This document shows, piece by piece, positions 1-6,820 of a stretch of DNA of 64,000 bases. The first letter of the stretch is position 1. Every line of letters starts with the position of its first letter. The notes under the pieces were generated by a model. The model ran no database searches. It saw only the letters and a program-made list of their open reading frames with translations, and was not told the DNA's origin. Both the position numbers and the translations under genes were made by a program. The stretch spans positions 930,001-994,000 of the forward strand of contig NZ_FUHT01000004.1 in NCBI RefSeq assembly GCF_900155615.1. The letters run 5' to 3'. Origin of the DNA: Massiliimalia massiliensis (GTDB lineage Bacteria; Bacillota; Clostridia; Oscillospirales; Ruminococcaceae).

Positions 1-8
1 TTCTCCAT
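1..8 (-). CDS. Start of an unidentified gene running off the left edge
   Basis: Only the first codons are inside the window. An ATG (reverse complement of 6-8) is preceded by a perfect AGGAGG (14-19) with a 5-nt spacer, so a leftward gene very likely begins here and continues outside. It would belong to the same prophage-like element as the genes to its right. Nothing can be said about its product. Confidence 0.5.
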
Positions 9-37
9 GAGGTCCTCCTGATAGTAAATGCTATAAC

Positions 38-73
38 AGGAGACCTTCAGCAAAGGCTCTCCGAAGGTCTCCT
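38..73. repeat. 11-bp inverted repeat upstream of the left-edge gene
   Basis: AGGAGACCTTC (38-48) and its perfect reverse complement (63-73) flank a 14-nt loop. No T-run follows, so it is not a typical terminator. It lies just upstream of the SD of the gene starting at 8 and may be a leader structure or an operator. Confidence 0.5.
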
Positions 74-143
74 GACATCTAAGAGCTCCGGCGACATGCC
101 TTATCAGTCTGATTATCTGAAATTCTGCCTGTTGTTACTTAAG

Positions 144-172
144 AAAAGAGTGCCAATATTTGGCACTCTTTT
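144..172. terminator. Bidirectional intrinsic terminator after the lipoprotein gene
   Basis: A 12-bp perfect stem (AAAAGAGTGCCA at 144-155 with its complement at 161-172) ends in A/T runs on both sides. It lies about 20 nt past the stop of the leftward lipoprotein gene. Confidence 0.85.
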
Positions 173-191
173 CGGTAATTAATTTTCTTCT

Positions 192-1112
192 TTATTCAAT
201 CGGTTCACAATAATGCATATTTTGTGTTAATTCTTCGCTGTTGTCTAACGCTCCAAAGAACCGATACCGGTCTCCTACCTTGAAAGTCATTGGGGTAAAA
301 CGCATATCAAAATAAATGTTGTACAAAAAACCATCATCTCCCCGGACTTTAACTGCATGATAACTTGTATCGGGTAATTCAAATGCTTCTACTGTTCCTT
401 CCATTTGAACCAACAGCCCGTAACGGTCATTTGGTTCTGTCTTCAGCAAGTTTTCCCGGTTTAAAGGTACATAGTCCTCTTGTTTGATTTCCTCCCAGAA
501 TTCATCATCATGCACAGCATATAAATAATTGTTGCGGGAACTTCGGTTTGTAACCACCATGGTATAATCCCCAAACTTAAAGACCTCGCTATGCTTGTCA
601 TCCTCCTGTGTGGTTACGATATTTCTGACCTGTTCTTTTATTTCTTTAAAATCACCGTCCGGTTCTACACAAGTCGCTGCCGCCGCAATAATTTCTGTCC
701 ACTCCGCATCTATCGCTTCTCTGTTGTACCACTTCGTTGCGTCACCCATGAGTGATATCTTAAAGGATTTTTTCTGTATATCCCGATCTTTGTAAAATTG
801 AATTTCATACGGAGATGGGGTTCCAAACTCCTCTGTTTCAAACTCAAAATAACACCAGTTATGTTCTGCCGTATCCATTTGGTGGTAAGCAGGTTCTTTT
901 ACCATCTCATAACATAACCCATACATTTCCGTTAACTCGCCCATCTCGTCATACATGGCCTGAACAAAATCCGGCACCCCGTTTTCGTCTTCCGACTCAA
1001 TGGGCTGGCTTTCATTGCTTCCGCCTGTTGTACTGGGGGCAGAGGTTCCACAGCCGGACAATACTACTATCAGCATAGCGATAACTACCAACATCAGTTT
1101 TGTCTTTTTCAT
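192..1112 (-). CDS. Unknown secreted lipoprotein
   Basis: A 306-residue protein with a classic lipoprotein signal: basic MKKTK, a hydrophobic stretch, then the lipobox VLSGC at about residues 17-21, followed by a Ser/Thr/Gly-rich linker. It should be lipid-anchored outside the cytoplasmic membrane. The start at 1112 is chosen because AGGTGG lies upstream and the signal peptide begins there; a longer in-frame start exists at 1148. The C-terminal ~70 residues look beta-rich. I recognise no catalytic domain. It has its own promoter and terminator, so it is a separate unit beside the phage lysis genes and may be a cargo (morphon-like) gene of the element. Confidence 0.8.
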   Translation of the reverse strand: MKKTKLMLVVIAMLIVVLSGCGTSAPSTTGGSNESQPIESEDENGVPDFVQAMYDEMGELTEMYGLCYEMVKEPAYHQMDTAEHNWCYFEFETEEFGTPSPYEIQFYKDRDIQKKSFKISLMGDATKWYNREAIDAEWTEIIAAAATCVEPDGDFKEIKEQVRNIVTTQEDDKHSEVFKFGDYTMVVTNRSSRNNYLYAVHDDEFWEEIKQEDYVPLNRENLLKTEPNDRYGLLVQMEGTVEAFELPDTSYHAVKVRGDDGFLYNIYFDMRFTPMTFKVGDRYRFFGALDNSEELTQNMHYCEPIE

Positions 1113-1139
1113 AAAAGTCCACCTACTTTTTTTAATTAT

Positions 1140-1167
1140 ATTATACAATATTGCTGATAAAAAGCAA
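1140..1167 (-). promoter_or_regulatory. SigA-type promoter of the lipoprotein gene
   Basis: On the minus strand TTGCTT (1162-1167) and TATAAT (1140-1145) are separated by 16 nt, about 30 nt upstream of the ATG at 1112. Confidence 0.6.
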
Positions 1168-1197
1168 GCGTTTTTTGTAATCCTTTTCTTCTTTTAA

Positions 1198-1227
1198 AAA
1201 TGTCCCCGGATTTCTCCGAGGACATTT
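1198..1227 (-). terminator. Terminator of the lysis cassette
   Basis: AAATGTCC-C-CGG (1198-1209) pairs with CCG-A-GGACATTT (1216-1227), a 12-bp stem with one mismatch. On the minus strand it is followed by a T-rich tail. It lies 3 nt past the endolysin stop. Confidence 0.75.
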
Positions 1228-1230
1228 ATT

Positions 1231-2214
1231 TTATCTTTCCTTAATCTGAATCTGAAATCTGTCAATGGCAGTACCGTCAGCATTCCCGGCATAACCGTCC
1301 ATCCCGTTTTTGGTTGAGGTATCCTCCTGCCAGGCAAAGTAGCCTTTGTTTAACTCTGACACTCGGTAATATGCCTGTTGGTATGGACGTACATCGTCCG
1401 GCGTGCTGAAATATACCTGCACCCCGTCTATTGGCGTCTTGTTGCCCGCATATCCGTTCTTGTTGTCCTTCATATCGTATCCAGTCACCCACGGCAGCCA
1501 GCGTCCTTTTGTATGTACCCGATATTTCACTTTTCCGGCATTTACCTTGATTGCTATGTCGGTGATAGCTTCTCCCTTGTTACCAGCATAATCGTTCAGG
1601 TTCTTTACCTCCGGCAGCCAGCGCCCATTTGCGCGCGCCCTGTAGGTTACGTCAATCTTCCTGCTCTCAGCCGGTTCCTTTTCAGGTTCGCTGTTCCCCA
1701 GCCGCTTGTTGACCTCCTCCGCGATATACGGGAATTTGCTTTGCAGGTACGGCCCCGGACAGGTCGTTGCTGCAAACATATTGTGCCGGGTAAGGTTTCC
1801 CTTGCTGTCTCCGGTATAATTGAGCTTCTTGATCCCGTTCCGTTCGCAGATATCCACACACAGATCAATCAGCTTTGCAAGCGCCTTGTCTGATACATGC
1901 CAGTCTGTATCCGCGTTCCCGTCATTGGCTGCCTCAATCGTGACCGCCTTATAGTCATTGGAACGGTCGCTCGAAGCCCAGGAACGGTAATTTTCTTCTG
2001 CATACATCCCAACCCTGCCATTGGAATCAATCCCGTAATTGGCGCTGGCTTCCCTGGTCTGGAACACATTCCCGCAGGTTTCCAAGGAAAGATTTCCTGC
2101 CATATGATGGATTGTGATTTTCGTGATCTTCCCTGAAGGGTTATAGGTTGAATTTTTCCTCGGGTTTTTGTTAGGGGAAATTTTGGTGTATGATACTAAT
2201 TTACTGTTACTCAT
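1231..2214 (-). CDS. N-acetylmuramoyl-L-alanine amidase (phage endolysin)
   Basis: A 327-residue endolysin. Residues ~30-175 form an Amidase_2/PGRP-type zinc amidase domain: the Zn-ligand region reads TIHHMAG, followed by the typical ANYGID and the second ligand region RHN...TTCPGP. This domain cuts the MurNAc-L-Ala bond of peptidoglycan. The remaining ~145 residues contain repeats around GRWLP and YAGN motifs (at least two copies), probably a cell-wall-binding module; I do not recognise it by name. There is no signal peptide, consistent with export through the holin encoded 3 bp upstream. AGGAGG lies 8 nt before the ATG. It is the last gene of the leftward lysis cassette. Confidence 0.92.
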   Translation of the reverse strand: MSNSKLVSYTKISPNKNPRKNSTYNPSGKITKITIHHMAGNLSLETCGNVFQTREASANYGIDSNGRVGMYAEENYRSWASSDRSNDYKAVTIEAANDGNADTDWHVSDKALAKLIDLCVDICERNGIKKLNYTGDSKGNLTRHNMFAATTCPGPYLQSKFPYIAEEVNKRLGNSEPEKEPAESRKIDVTYRARANGRWLPEVKNLNDYAGNKGEAITDIAIKVNAGKVKYRVHTKGRWLPWVTGYDMKDNKNGYAGNKTPIDGVQVYFSTPDDVRPYQQAYYRVSELNKGYFAWQEDTSTKNGMDGYAGNADGTAIDRFQIQIKER

Positions 2215-2217
2215 GGT

Positions 2218-2478
2218 TTAGTCCTCCTTTGGTTCCTCATAAGACAAAGCCTGCGCGCTGTCTGACACGCCCTTTGTAGTAGGGTCGGTTACTACTCCCA
2301 GGACAGACAGCACCGCAAACAAAGCGTTTACAACCGCTAACAGCTTATTGCCCAAATCCCCCAGATCCAGGGTATACCCGAACACTGCCGCCACTACCTG
2401 AACCAGCAGCAGCGCCGCCGGGATCAATGACAGCCAGAACGTTTTGTTCCTTAGCCTTACCTTCCAGTTGATGCTCAT
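2218..2478 (-). CDS. Phage holin (phi-LC3-like family)
   Basis: An 86-residue protein with one clear hydrophobic segment (residues ~14-34) and a second, weaker one (~45-62). The motif VVTDPTTKGVSDS is typical of the Phage_holin_1 family. It would form membrane lesions that release the endolysin encoded just downstream. The N-terminus (basic, then FWLSLIPA) and length fit the family. It sits between the XhlA-like protein and the amidase, the usual order of lysis genes. Confidence 0.9.
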   Translation of the reverse strand: MSINWKVRLRNKTFWLSLIPAALLLVQVVAAVFGYTLDLGDLGNKLLAVVNALFAVLSVLGVVTDPTTKGVSDSAQALSYEEPKED

Positions 2479-2495
2479 ATGTACCTATCTCCTTT

Positions 2496-2804
2496 CTACA
2501 TTCCAATATGCCGGAACACAAAGCCCAGCACGATTCCGATCACTGCGGTAATAACATACCCCGTCACCTTTCTCCACAGCTCACCGTCCCGGCCCTCCAG
2601 TTTTTCCAGCTTCTCATTTTGCTCCTTCTGTTCCTTTGCCATGCTCTCCATGCTTACGGCTAACCGCTCGACTAAGACTACCAGGCTTCCAATCTGCTTC
2701 GTGGCGGATTCCAGGCTGTCAATCCTTTTGCTGAGCCGCTTGTGCTCATTCTCCATATTCCGCCGGAACTCCTCATGCTCCGCCCGTGTGATTGGTGTAT
2801 CCAT
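2496..2804 (-). CDS. XhlA-like coiled-coil membrane protein (hemolysin XhlA family)
   Basis: A 102-residue protein: a long charged coiled coil (residues ~8-78, rich in Glu, Lys and heptad Leu/Met) followed by one C-terminal membrane segment (~83-100) and RHIGM at the end. This layout matches XhlA-type proteins encoded next to holin and amidase in PBSX-like phages. Its start lies inside the 3' end of the upstream gene (32-bp overlap), implying translational coupling. The assignment rests on architecture and position. Confidence 0.7.
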   Translation of the reverse strand: MDTPITRAEHEEFRRNMENEHKRLSKRIDSLESATKQIGSLVVLVERLAVSMESMAKEQKEQNEKLEKLEGRDGELWRKVTGYVITAVIGIVLGFVFRHIGM

Positions 2805-3180
2805 CCGGCTTGTCCTCCTGTAAAAATTCCGGCTTCTCCGGCGCTTCCTTTGTCTCGGTCACATCCAGCCATGCCTGGTACCAGGCGGACAGCTCGGATT
2901 TCTGTCCCTCCGTCAGCCTGTCATACCAGAGCTGCCCCCGGTTGATGACCGGGAAGCATTCCGCCTCGCGCCTGGCCCGCAAGCCTCCGAGCAGGCCGGC
3001 TTCCTGTACTTCCATGTACTTTTCCTCATCAAACACAGCCTGCCCGTTCTCATAGCGGTAACAGCCTATTTTGTCTGCCTCCAGGGAATCAATCAATTCC
3101 CCGCTTACCTCGATCCCGTCCGGGAAGCCGCCTATGGCCGCATACCCTGTGATGTATCCGTTTGTTACCTGTATCTGCAT
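2773..3180 (-). CDS. Phage hypothetical protein between baseplate and lysis genes
   Basis: A 135-residue soluble protein. Its N-terminus (VTNGYITGYAAIGGFPDG) and a middle rich in Asp/Glu/Tyr resemble small phage proteins encoded after tail-fibre genes in Firmicute phages (XkdW-like or tail-assembly-associated). The C-terminal half contains WYDRLTEGQKSELSAWYQAW, a helical segment common to those proteins. The function is not established. Its last 32 bp overlap the next gene. Confidence 0.6.
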   Translation of the reverse strand: MQIQVTNGYITGYAAIGGFPDGIEVSGELIDSLEADKIGCYRYENGQAVFDEEKYMEVQEAGLLGGLRARREAECFPVINRGQLWYDRLTEGQKSELSAWYQAWLDVTETKEAPEKPEFLQEDKPDGYTNHTGGA

Positions 3181-3240
3181 GTTTCATTTTTCCTTTCCGC
3201 GTAATTGCCCGATTTTTGGCTGAAAAGGGCAACTCCCTGA

Positions 3241-3259
3241 GCTAAATCTCCGATTTAGC
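3241..3259 (-). repeat. 8-bp perfect hairpin between baseplate and downstream gene
   Basis: GCTAAATC and its complement GATTTAGC are separated by 3 nt, at the stop of the baseplate gene. No T-run follows, so a processing or translational element is more likely than a terminator. Confidence 0.5.
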
Positions 3260-3263
3260 TATG

Positions 3264-4664
3264 CTATAATATTCCGTAAATCGTCGTAACTGTTAACGGA
3301 TCAACGGTTGATGAATTATTGATATAGATGTCAACGCAATTTATCCATGTTAAGGTGTTTTCGCTTAACGTTGCGGTAAACAAATACGCAAGCTTGTTCC
3401 CCGCTGACGACACATATCCGCCGATTCCTCTCAGATGGCTTCCCCAACGGTAGGCGGTGATTACCGTTCCCTGTCCTTCCATCCCAATCCGGAACATATT
3501 GTAATCCTGTATTCCCGGAACAGTAATTGTTCCGCTGCTCCATGAACCGTCCCACAGGCTTTTGAAGGTCATTCCTTTATGCCAGACCGGATAGCTTGTT
3601 CCGTCTCCTTCCTCTGGAAATACCGCCACATATGCCGTATCCCTGCCGCCTGCTGAAATCGTAGTCGCGCCGGTATGACGTGGGCCTGAAAGCGCGCTGC
3701 CTCCCAGCCAGAGCGCTGTCCCGTTATAGGACAGTCCCGGAAACTCGTTATTTCCGTTTTCGGCAAACCAGATTCCATTTGGATATTGCTTCGGCACCTG
3801 CCCCGCTTCCAGCTTCCCGTCCGTTCCCAAGGTTGCCAGGCCTGTTCTTTGTATCAATTGATTATTCGAATCTAAGGTTGCCAGCCCAGCCGTCTGAACA
3901 AGCTTTCCAGCTTCATCCAAGCTTGCCAGTCCATTTGGCTGGCCTTTTGTGGCCGAAACCGCCTCAATACCGTTTTGTGCTGTCATAAGCTCTTCCTGCA
4001 GCCCGGTCAAATCGGCAGACATGTCATAAATGCTGGTTTGCAGCTCCGATACATCTGTCTGTAAAGTGCCAATTTCCGCCTGCATTCCAGAAAAATCCAC
4101 ATCCTTAAGGCGTTCATACTCTCCCTTGGCATAATCACCCTGGGTTTTTGCGTAAGCGGCCTGAGTCTCTGCCTGGGACACTGCCCCGGCAACCGTTTCG
4201 GCAGCATGATTGGCTGCTGAAATAGCTTCCTTTGTTTCATTTTCCAGACTGTCAAAGGTATTGAGCGCATTAACAAAGCTTTGATACTCCGCAGTACTTT
4301 CGATCTCTCCCTCGTCGTAAGTAACTGGGAAAATAATGACAGGAAACGTGGAGGTGCTCAGCATGGTTTCCTCTTGGTAAAGCTGAACCTCACAGTTCGC
4401 TCTGCCCGCAGTGGCCAGCATCTGTGCTGTCAGCTCAAAGCTTGCTGTATTTTCCTCCGTTGCTGCGTCTGCCATAATAAGCTTTCCGTCCGGTTTTTTG
4501 AGAATCACGCGGACTGCCGTCTGTTTTGGCAGCTCATAAGCTATGCCCTCATGATAAAATGAACATTGAATGAACCTGCTGTTTTGATCATACTGCTTGG
4601 CCATGACCTTGACGACAGAATTATCCCCAGACAAATTCAGCTTAATGTCATTAATAATTTTCAT
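3264..4664 (-). CDS. Phage baseplate upper protein (BppU N-terminal domain)
   Basis: A 466-residue structural protein. The first ~130 residues match the BppU N-terminal domain (start MKIINDIKLNLSGDN, then ECQLYQE-like strands and FPVIIFP), which anchors receptor-binding proteins to the baseplate. Residues ~140-240 are Ala/Gln/Glu-rich coiled coil. Around 240-290 there are three repeats of a GLATLD-type motif, probably a trimeric fibre. The C-terminal ~175 residues are Gly/Trp/Tyr-rich, as expected of a receptor-binding head. No tail tube, tape-measure or capsid gene lies upstream, so the gene seems stranded from its usual partners. Confidence 0.8.
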   Translation of the reverse strand: MKIINDIKLNLSGDNSVVKVMAKQYDQNSRFIQCSFYHEGIAYELPKQTAVRVILKKPDGKLIMADAATEENTASFELTAQMLATAGRANCEVQLYQEETMLSTSTFPVIIFPVTYDEGEIESTAEYQSFVNALNTFDSLENETKEAISAANHAAETVAGAVSQAETQAAYAKTQGDYAKGEYERLKDVDFSGMQAEIGTLQTDVSELQTSIYDMSADLTGLQEELMTAQNGIEAVSATKGQPNGLASLDEAGKLVQTAGLATLDSNNQLIQRTGLATLGTDGKLEAGQVPKQYPNGIWFAENGNNEFPGLSYNGTALWLGGSALSGPRHTGATTISAGGRDTAYVAVFPEEGDGTSYPVWHKGMTFKSLWDGSWSSGTITVPGIQDYNMFRIGMEGQGTVITAYRWGSHLRGIGGYVSSAGNKLAYLFTATLSENTLTWINCVDIYINNSSTVDPLTVTTIYGIL

Positions 4665-4703
4665 TTTGCTTTCATCCTTTTGTTTTTTCTATCCTTCCCG
4701 CGA

Positions 4704-4733
4704 AAAACAAAAAGACCATTAACTTCCAGTTAA
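4704..4733 (-). terminator. Short terminator after the DUF1492-like gene
   Basis: TTAACT-TCC-AGTTAA (4719-4733) forms a 6-bp stem. On the minus strand it is followed by TTTTTGTTTTT. It separates the regulator gene from the baseplate and lysis genes. Confidence 0.5.
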
Positions 4734-4760
4734 AGTTTAGCATAGAGCGGGCCAATCATT

Positions 4761-5156
4761 CTATAACATCATTTTGCTCAGCGCCTGCTTGTGCAGACGG
4801 CATACATGGACATAGGAATAGTTCATCTTTCCGGAAATTTTTTCCAGTGTTAAGCCGTCGATATAATGATATTCCAGCAGCAGGCGCAGAGTATCGTCCT
4901 TAACAGAATGGATTTTACTTCTAATTTCTTCCCGGAGTAAAACCAATTTTTCTGTTTCCTGATTCAATTCCTCCTCCAAGCTCCGAATCCGATTCATTGT
5001 CTCCGTTGCAGTTCCTTGTATTGTGCCGGAATCCTGAGCCCACGAAAGATATTGGATGCGATCTTTCCAAATATCGCACTCCGCCTTTTTTCTCCTGATA
5101 TCCTGGTCTAATAGTCGATACTGCTGCAAAAATTTCCGTTTTCTTTCTTCAGTCAA
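4761..5156 (-). CDS. Phage late-regulator-like protein (DUF1492/ArpU type)
   Basis: A 131-residue protein: N-terminal coiled coil (~5-85), then a C-terminal sigma-70 region-4-like helix-turn-helix (LEKISGKMNYSYVHVCRLHK). This is the layout of DUF1492/ArpU-type phage regulators, thought to control late genes. I choose a TTG start at 5156: AGGAAG lies about 7 nt upstream, and the longer open frame from 5264 reads straight through a strong terminator hairpin. The gene lies between two terminators and directly upstream of the baseplate-lysis unit, so it may be the activator of that unit. That role is inferred. Confidence 0.65.
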   Translation of the reverse strand: MTEERKRKFLQQYRLLDQDIRRKKAECDIWKDRIQYLSWAQDSGTIQGTATETMNRIRSLEEELNQETEKLVLLREEIRSKIHSVKDDTLRLLLEYHYIDGLTLEKISGKMNYSYVHVCRLHKQALSKMML

Positions 5157-5195
5157 ACAAACCACTTCCTGTTCTTTTATTTCTCTGTTTGATAT

Positions 5196-5232
5196 AAAAA
5201 AGGCAGGCGTTTTCAATACGCCTGCCTTTTTT
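5196..5232. terminator. Strong bidirectional terminator ending the early operon
   Basis: A 15-bp perfect stem (AAAAAAGGCAGGCGT at 5196-5210, complement at 5218-5232) with a 7-nt loop and A/T runs on both sides. It lies 28 nt past the stop of the 56-residue gene and upstream of the DUF1492-like gene. Confidence 0.9.
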
Positions 5233-5260
5233 ATTATGATGAATTGGGTCAAGCAAGGCC

Positions 5261-5431
5261 TCATCCTTTGCTTCCTCTTCCCCTTTTCTTCATATAATTC
5301 GGGACGACCCGGACCTGGGCGCCTTTTACCCCGCTATAACGTCCTGCTTGAAGTCCCTCGTTGATCCGTTTCAGCCAGGCCATTGGATCGTTTTCTTCAT
5401 ACACCATTTTTACATTCTTATTTGCAACCAT
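5261..5431 (-). CDS. Small phage protein, 56 residues
   Basis: ATG at 5431, TGA at 5261-5263. The product has an acidic/aromatic N-terminal half (YEENDPMAWLKRINEGL) and a very basic C-terminus (NYMKKRGRGSKG). It looks like a small nucleic-acid-binding or regulatory phage protein, but I recognise no family. A stop codon lies directly upstream of the ATG in frame. The start is inside the preceding 30-residue frame, suggesting coupling. An alternative start is the ATG eight codons in. Confidence 0.5.
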   Translation of the reverse strand: MVANKNVKMVYEENDPMAWLKRINEGLQAGRYSGVKGAQVRVVPNYMKKRGRGSKG

Positions 5432-5502
5432 TTTTCATTCATCCCGCTTCCTGTTCTAGATAAAGAGTCCATGCTTGATACCATCCTATGCGCAAAGGTC
5501 AT
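5410..5502 (-). CDS. Very small ORF, 30 residues, with an excellent SD
   Basis: ATG at 5502 is preceded by GGAGG with a spacer of about 8 nt, the best ribosome site in this part of the element. The frame ends at 5410-5412, after overlapping the start of the 56-residue gene by 22 nt. It could be a real micro-protein or a translated leader that delivers ribosomes to the next gene. No family recognised. Confidence 0.4.
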   Translation of the reverse strand: MTFAHRMVSSMDSLSRTGSGMNEKWLQIRM

Positions 5503-5611
5503 GCGGGATACCTCCGCGCAAAAATATAGTATTATTTTTCGGAATAGCAGTTATTCCGGAAAAACTTTCCAGGTATCTCCTAGAGCACGGCGCAGTACTA
5601 TCTCGACTGCC

Positions 5612-5794
5612 TTACAGTTTGTATATACGGGATACCGTTTTAACCGGTTCATTAAGCCGATCCTTTTCAGAGGATTTTTCGGCGCGTTTATGTAAATATC
5701 CTGCTAATATATCCAGCAGAAAGCATAAAAGCCCGCCGAATACCAGCCAACAAAAAATCATCTGGCAAAGCTGCTGTTCTACCTCGGTATTCAT
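5612..5794 (-). CDS. Small single-pass membrane protein of the element
   Basis: A 60-residue protein with one hydrophobic segment (residues ~11-33, MIFCWLVFGGLLCFLLDILA) followed by a charged tail (HKRAEKSSEKDRLN). Its ATG overlaps the stop of the upstream gene (ATGA type), so it is translationally coupled in the early leftward operon. Function unknown. Confidence 0.55.
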   Translation of the reverse strand: MNTEVEQQLCQMIFCWLVFGGLLCFLLDILAGYLHKRAEKSSEKDRLNEPVKTVSRIYKL

Positions 5795-6039
5795 CCATTT
5801 TTCTTCCTTTCCTCTTTCTGAATCTGTGCCGTAGGGTCATCTGAAGCATCCTCTGATAAATATTGCCAAACCTGTTTATCATTCAGCGGCAAATCAAGAT
5901 ATCGTTTTATATTCCGGAAAATCTGCTGCGTCCATTCTTCCTTGGAAAGCATGCTGCTCCATTCCCAATTTCCAGCTTCATCCTGAACATAGATTTGTAG
6001 TTCCTGTTCTTGATCCTGAATTTTGCCAATTATTCTCAT
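5791..6039 (-). CDS. Small acidic early protein of the element
   Basis: An 82-residue soluble protein starting MRIIGKIQ. I choose the ATG at 6039 because AGGAG lies 6 nt before it; the frame also opens at 6063. It contains a WEWSSMLSKEEW stretch and an acidic C-terminal half; no family recognised. It is the first gene transcribed leftward from the consensus promoter at 6241-6269, as expected of an early gene under the repressor. Confidence 0.6.
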   Translation of the reverse strand: MRIIGKIQDQEQELQIYVQDEAGNWEWSSMLSKEEWTQQIFRNIKRYLDLPLNDKQVWQYLSEDASDDPTAQIQKEERKKNG

Positions 6040-6240
6040 GTGATGCTCCTGTTTACCCGGCACTTTATATCACCCCACCCTATCATATGAAAAAGCAGAC
6101 TGACTCATTCCATTAACCGTTTATACGCTTAAAGCGTATTTGTGAATTAAACTATCTTTTCTCACCTTCCAACTGAAATATACTTTTCAAATTTTTTGTC
6201 TAAAATACGCTTAATACCAATTTTTTCTTTTCACAGCCTT

Positions 6241-6269
6241 ATTATATTACGCTATAAGCGATATGTCAA
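6241..6269 (-). promoter_or_regulatory. Consensus leftward promoter of the early operon
   Basis: On the minus strand TTGACA (6264-6269), 17 nt, TATAAT (6241-6246): a perfect SigA consensus. The spacer is itself an imperfect operator dyad, so a bound repressor would directly block RNA polymerase. Confidence 0.9.
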
Positions 6270-6298
6270 CCCCAAAAGCGTAAATAATAAAAAAATAT

Positions 6299-6327
6299 TT
6301 GATTTTTTAACGCTTTTAGGGTATAAT
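6299..6327 (+). promoter_or_regulatory. Rightward promoter of the repressor-protease-recombinase unit
   Basis: TTGATT (6299-6304), 17 nt, TATAAT (6322-6327). The spacer contains an ACGCTTTT half site, which suggests autoregulation of the repressor. Confidence 0.8.
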
Positions 6328-6439
6328 AGAAAAAACAAAGCTTTTCGTTATATAGTCATGCTTTTTAAAAGACAGCCAGCATAAAAATACGCTTTGTTTT
6401 TATTTCTTAAAGAAAGGGAGCCCTTTGCGATGCAAGGGC

Positions 6440-6820
6440 ATGGTGATTGCAATGGACGATTACGGCAACAGGGAGATTATGTCCCAAAATCTGAATTATT
6501 ACATGCGGCTTCATCAAAAGGACAGAAAACAAATATGTGAGGATCTGGGGATTTGCTATTCAACCTTTTGCGACTGGGTGAACGGCAATAAGTATCCGCG
6601 AATCGAAAAAATTGAAATGCTGGCCCGTTATTTTGGAATCCAGAAATCAGATTTGATTGAAAGCCGTCAGCTTTCGGCTGACGAGCCTGAGGAGGAGCCG
6701 GAGCTGGAAGAGATTGTCATCTTAAACCGCGCCGCTAAAAAAATGTCGCCTGAAAATCGGAAAAAACTGCTGGAAATGGCAAAAGTGATGTTCCAGGAGG
6801 ATTTTTCAGAGGATGAATAG
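6440..6820 (+). CDS. HTH XRE-family repressor of the element
   Basis: About 126 residues. Residues ~12-70 form a lambda-repressor-like helix-turn-helix (DLGICYSTFCDWVNGNKYPRI), followed by an acidic linker and a C-terminal helical part. There is no self-cleaving LexA-type peptidase domain. That fits control by the ImmA-type protease encoded next to it, as in ICEBs1 and related phages. The start is uncertain: AAAGGGAG at 6413-6420 is only 4 nt from a TTG at 6425 and far from the in-frame ATGs at 6440 and 6455. It should bind the operator array upstream. Confidence 0.85.
   Translation: MVIAMDDYGNREIMSQNLNYYMRLHQKDRKQICEDLGICYSTFCDWVNGNKYPRIEKIEMLARYFGIQKSDLIESRQLSADEPEEEPELEEIVILNRAAKKMSPENRKKLLEMAKVMFQEDFSEDE

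Larger units (their letters stand above)
6121..6393. promoter_or_regulatory. Operator array with TACGCTT/AAGCGTA repeats between divergent genes
   Basis: The AT-rich region between the leftward early operon and the rightward repressor holds at least six copies of a TACGCTT-type half site. The best is a perfect 17-bp dyad ATACGCTT-A-AAGCGTAT (6123-6139). Others are at 6205-6215, 6247-6263 (inside the spacer of the leftward promoter), 6274-6282, 6309-6317 (inside the rightward promoter) and 6387-6396. This is how CI-type repressor operators are arranged. The protein encoded at 6440 is the obvious candidate to bind them. Confidence 0.8.

Noticed and set aside
5157..5264. N-terminal extension of the DUF1492-like protein up to the ATG at 5264
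   Set aside because: The extension translates both arms of a strong terminator; the TTG at 5156 has a good SD and fits the family start.
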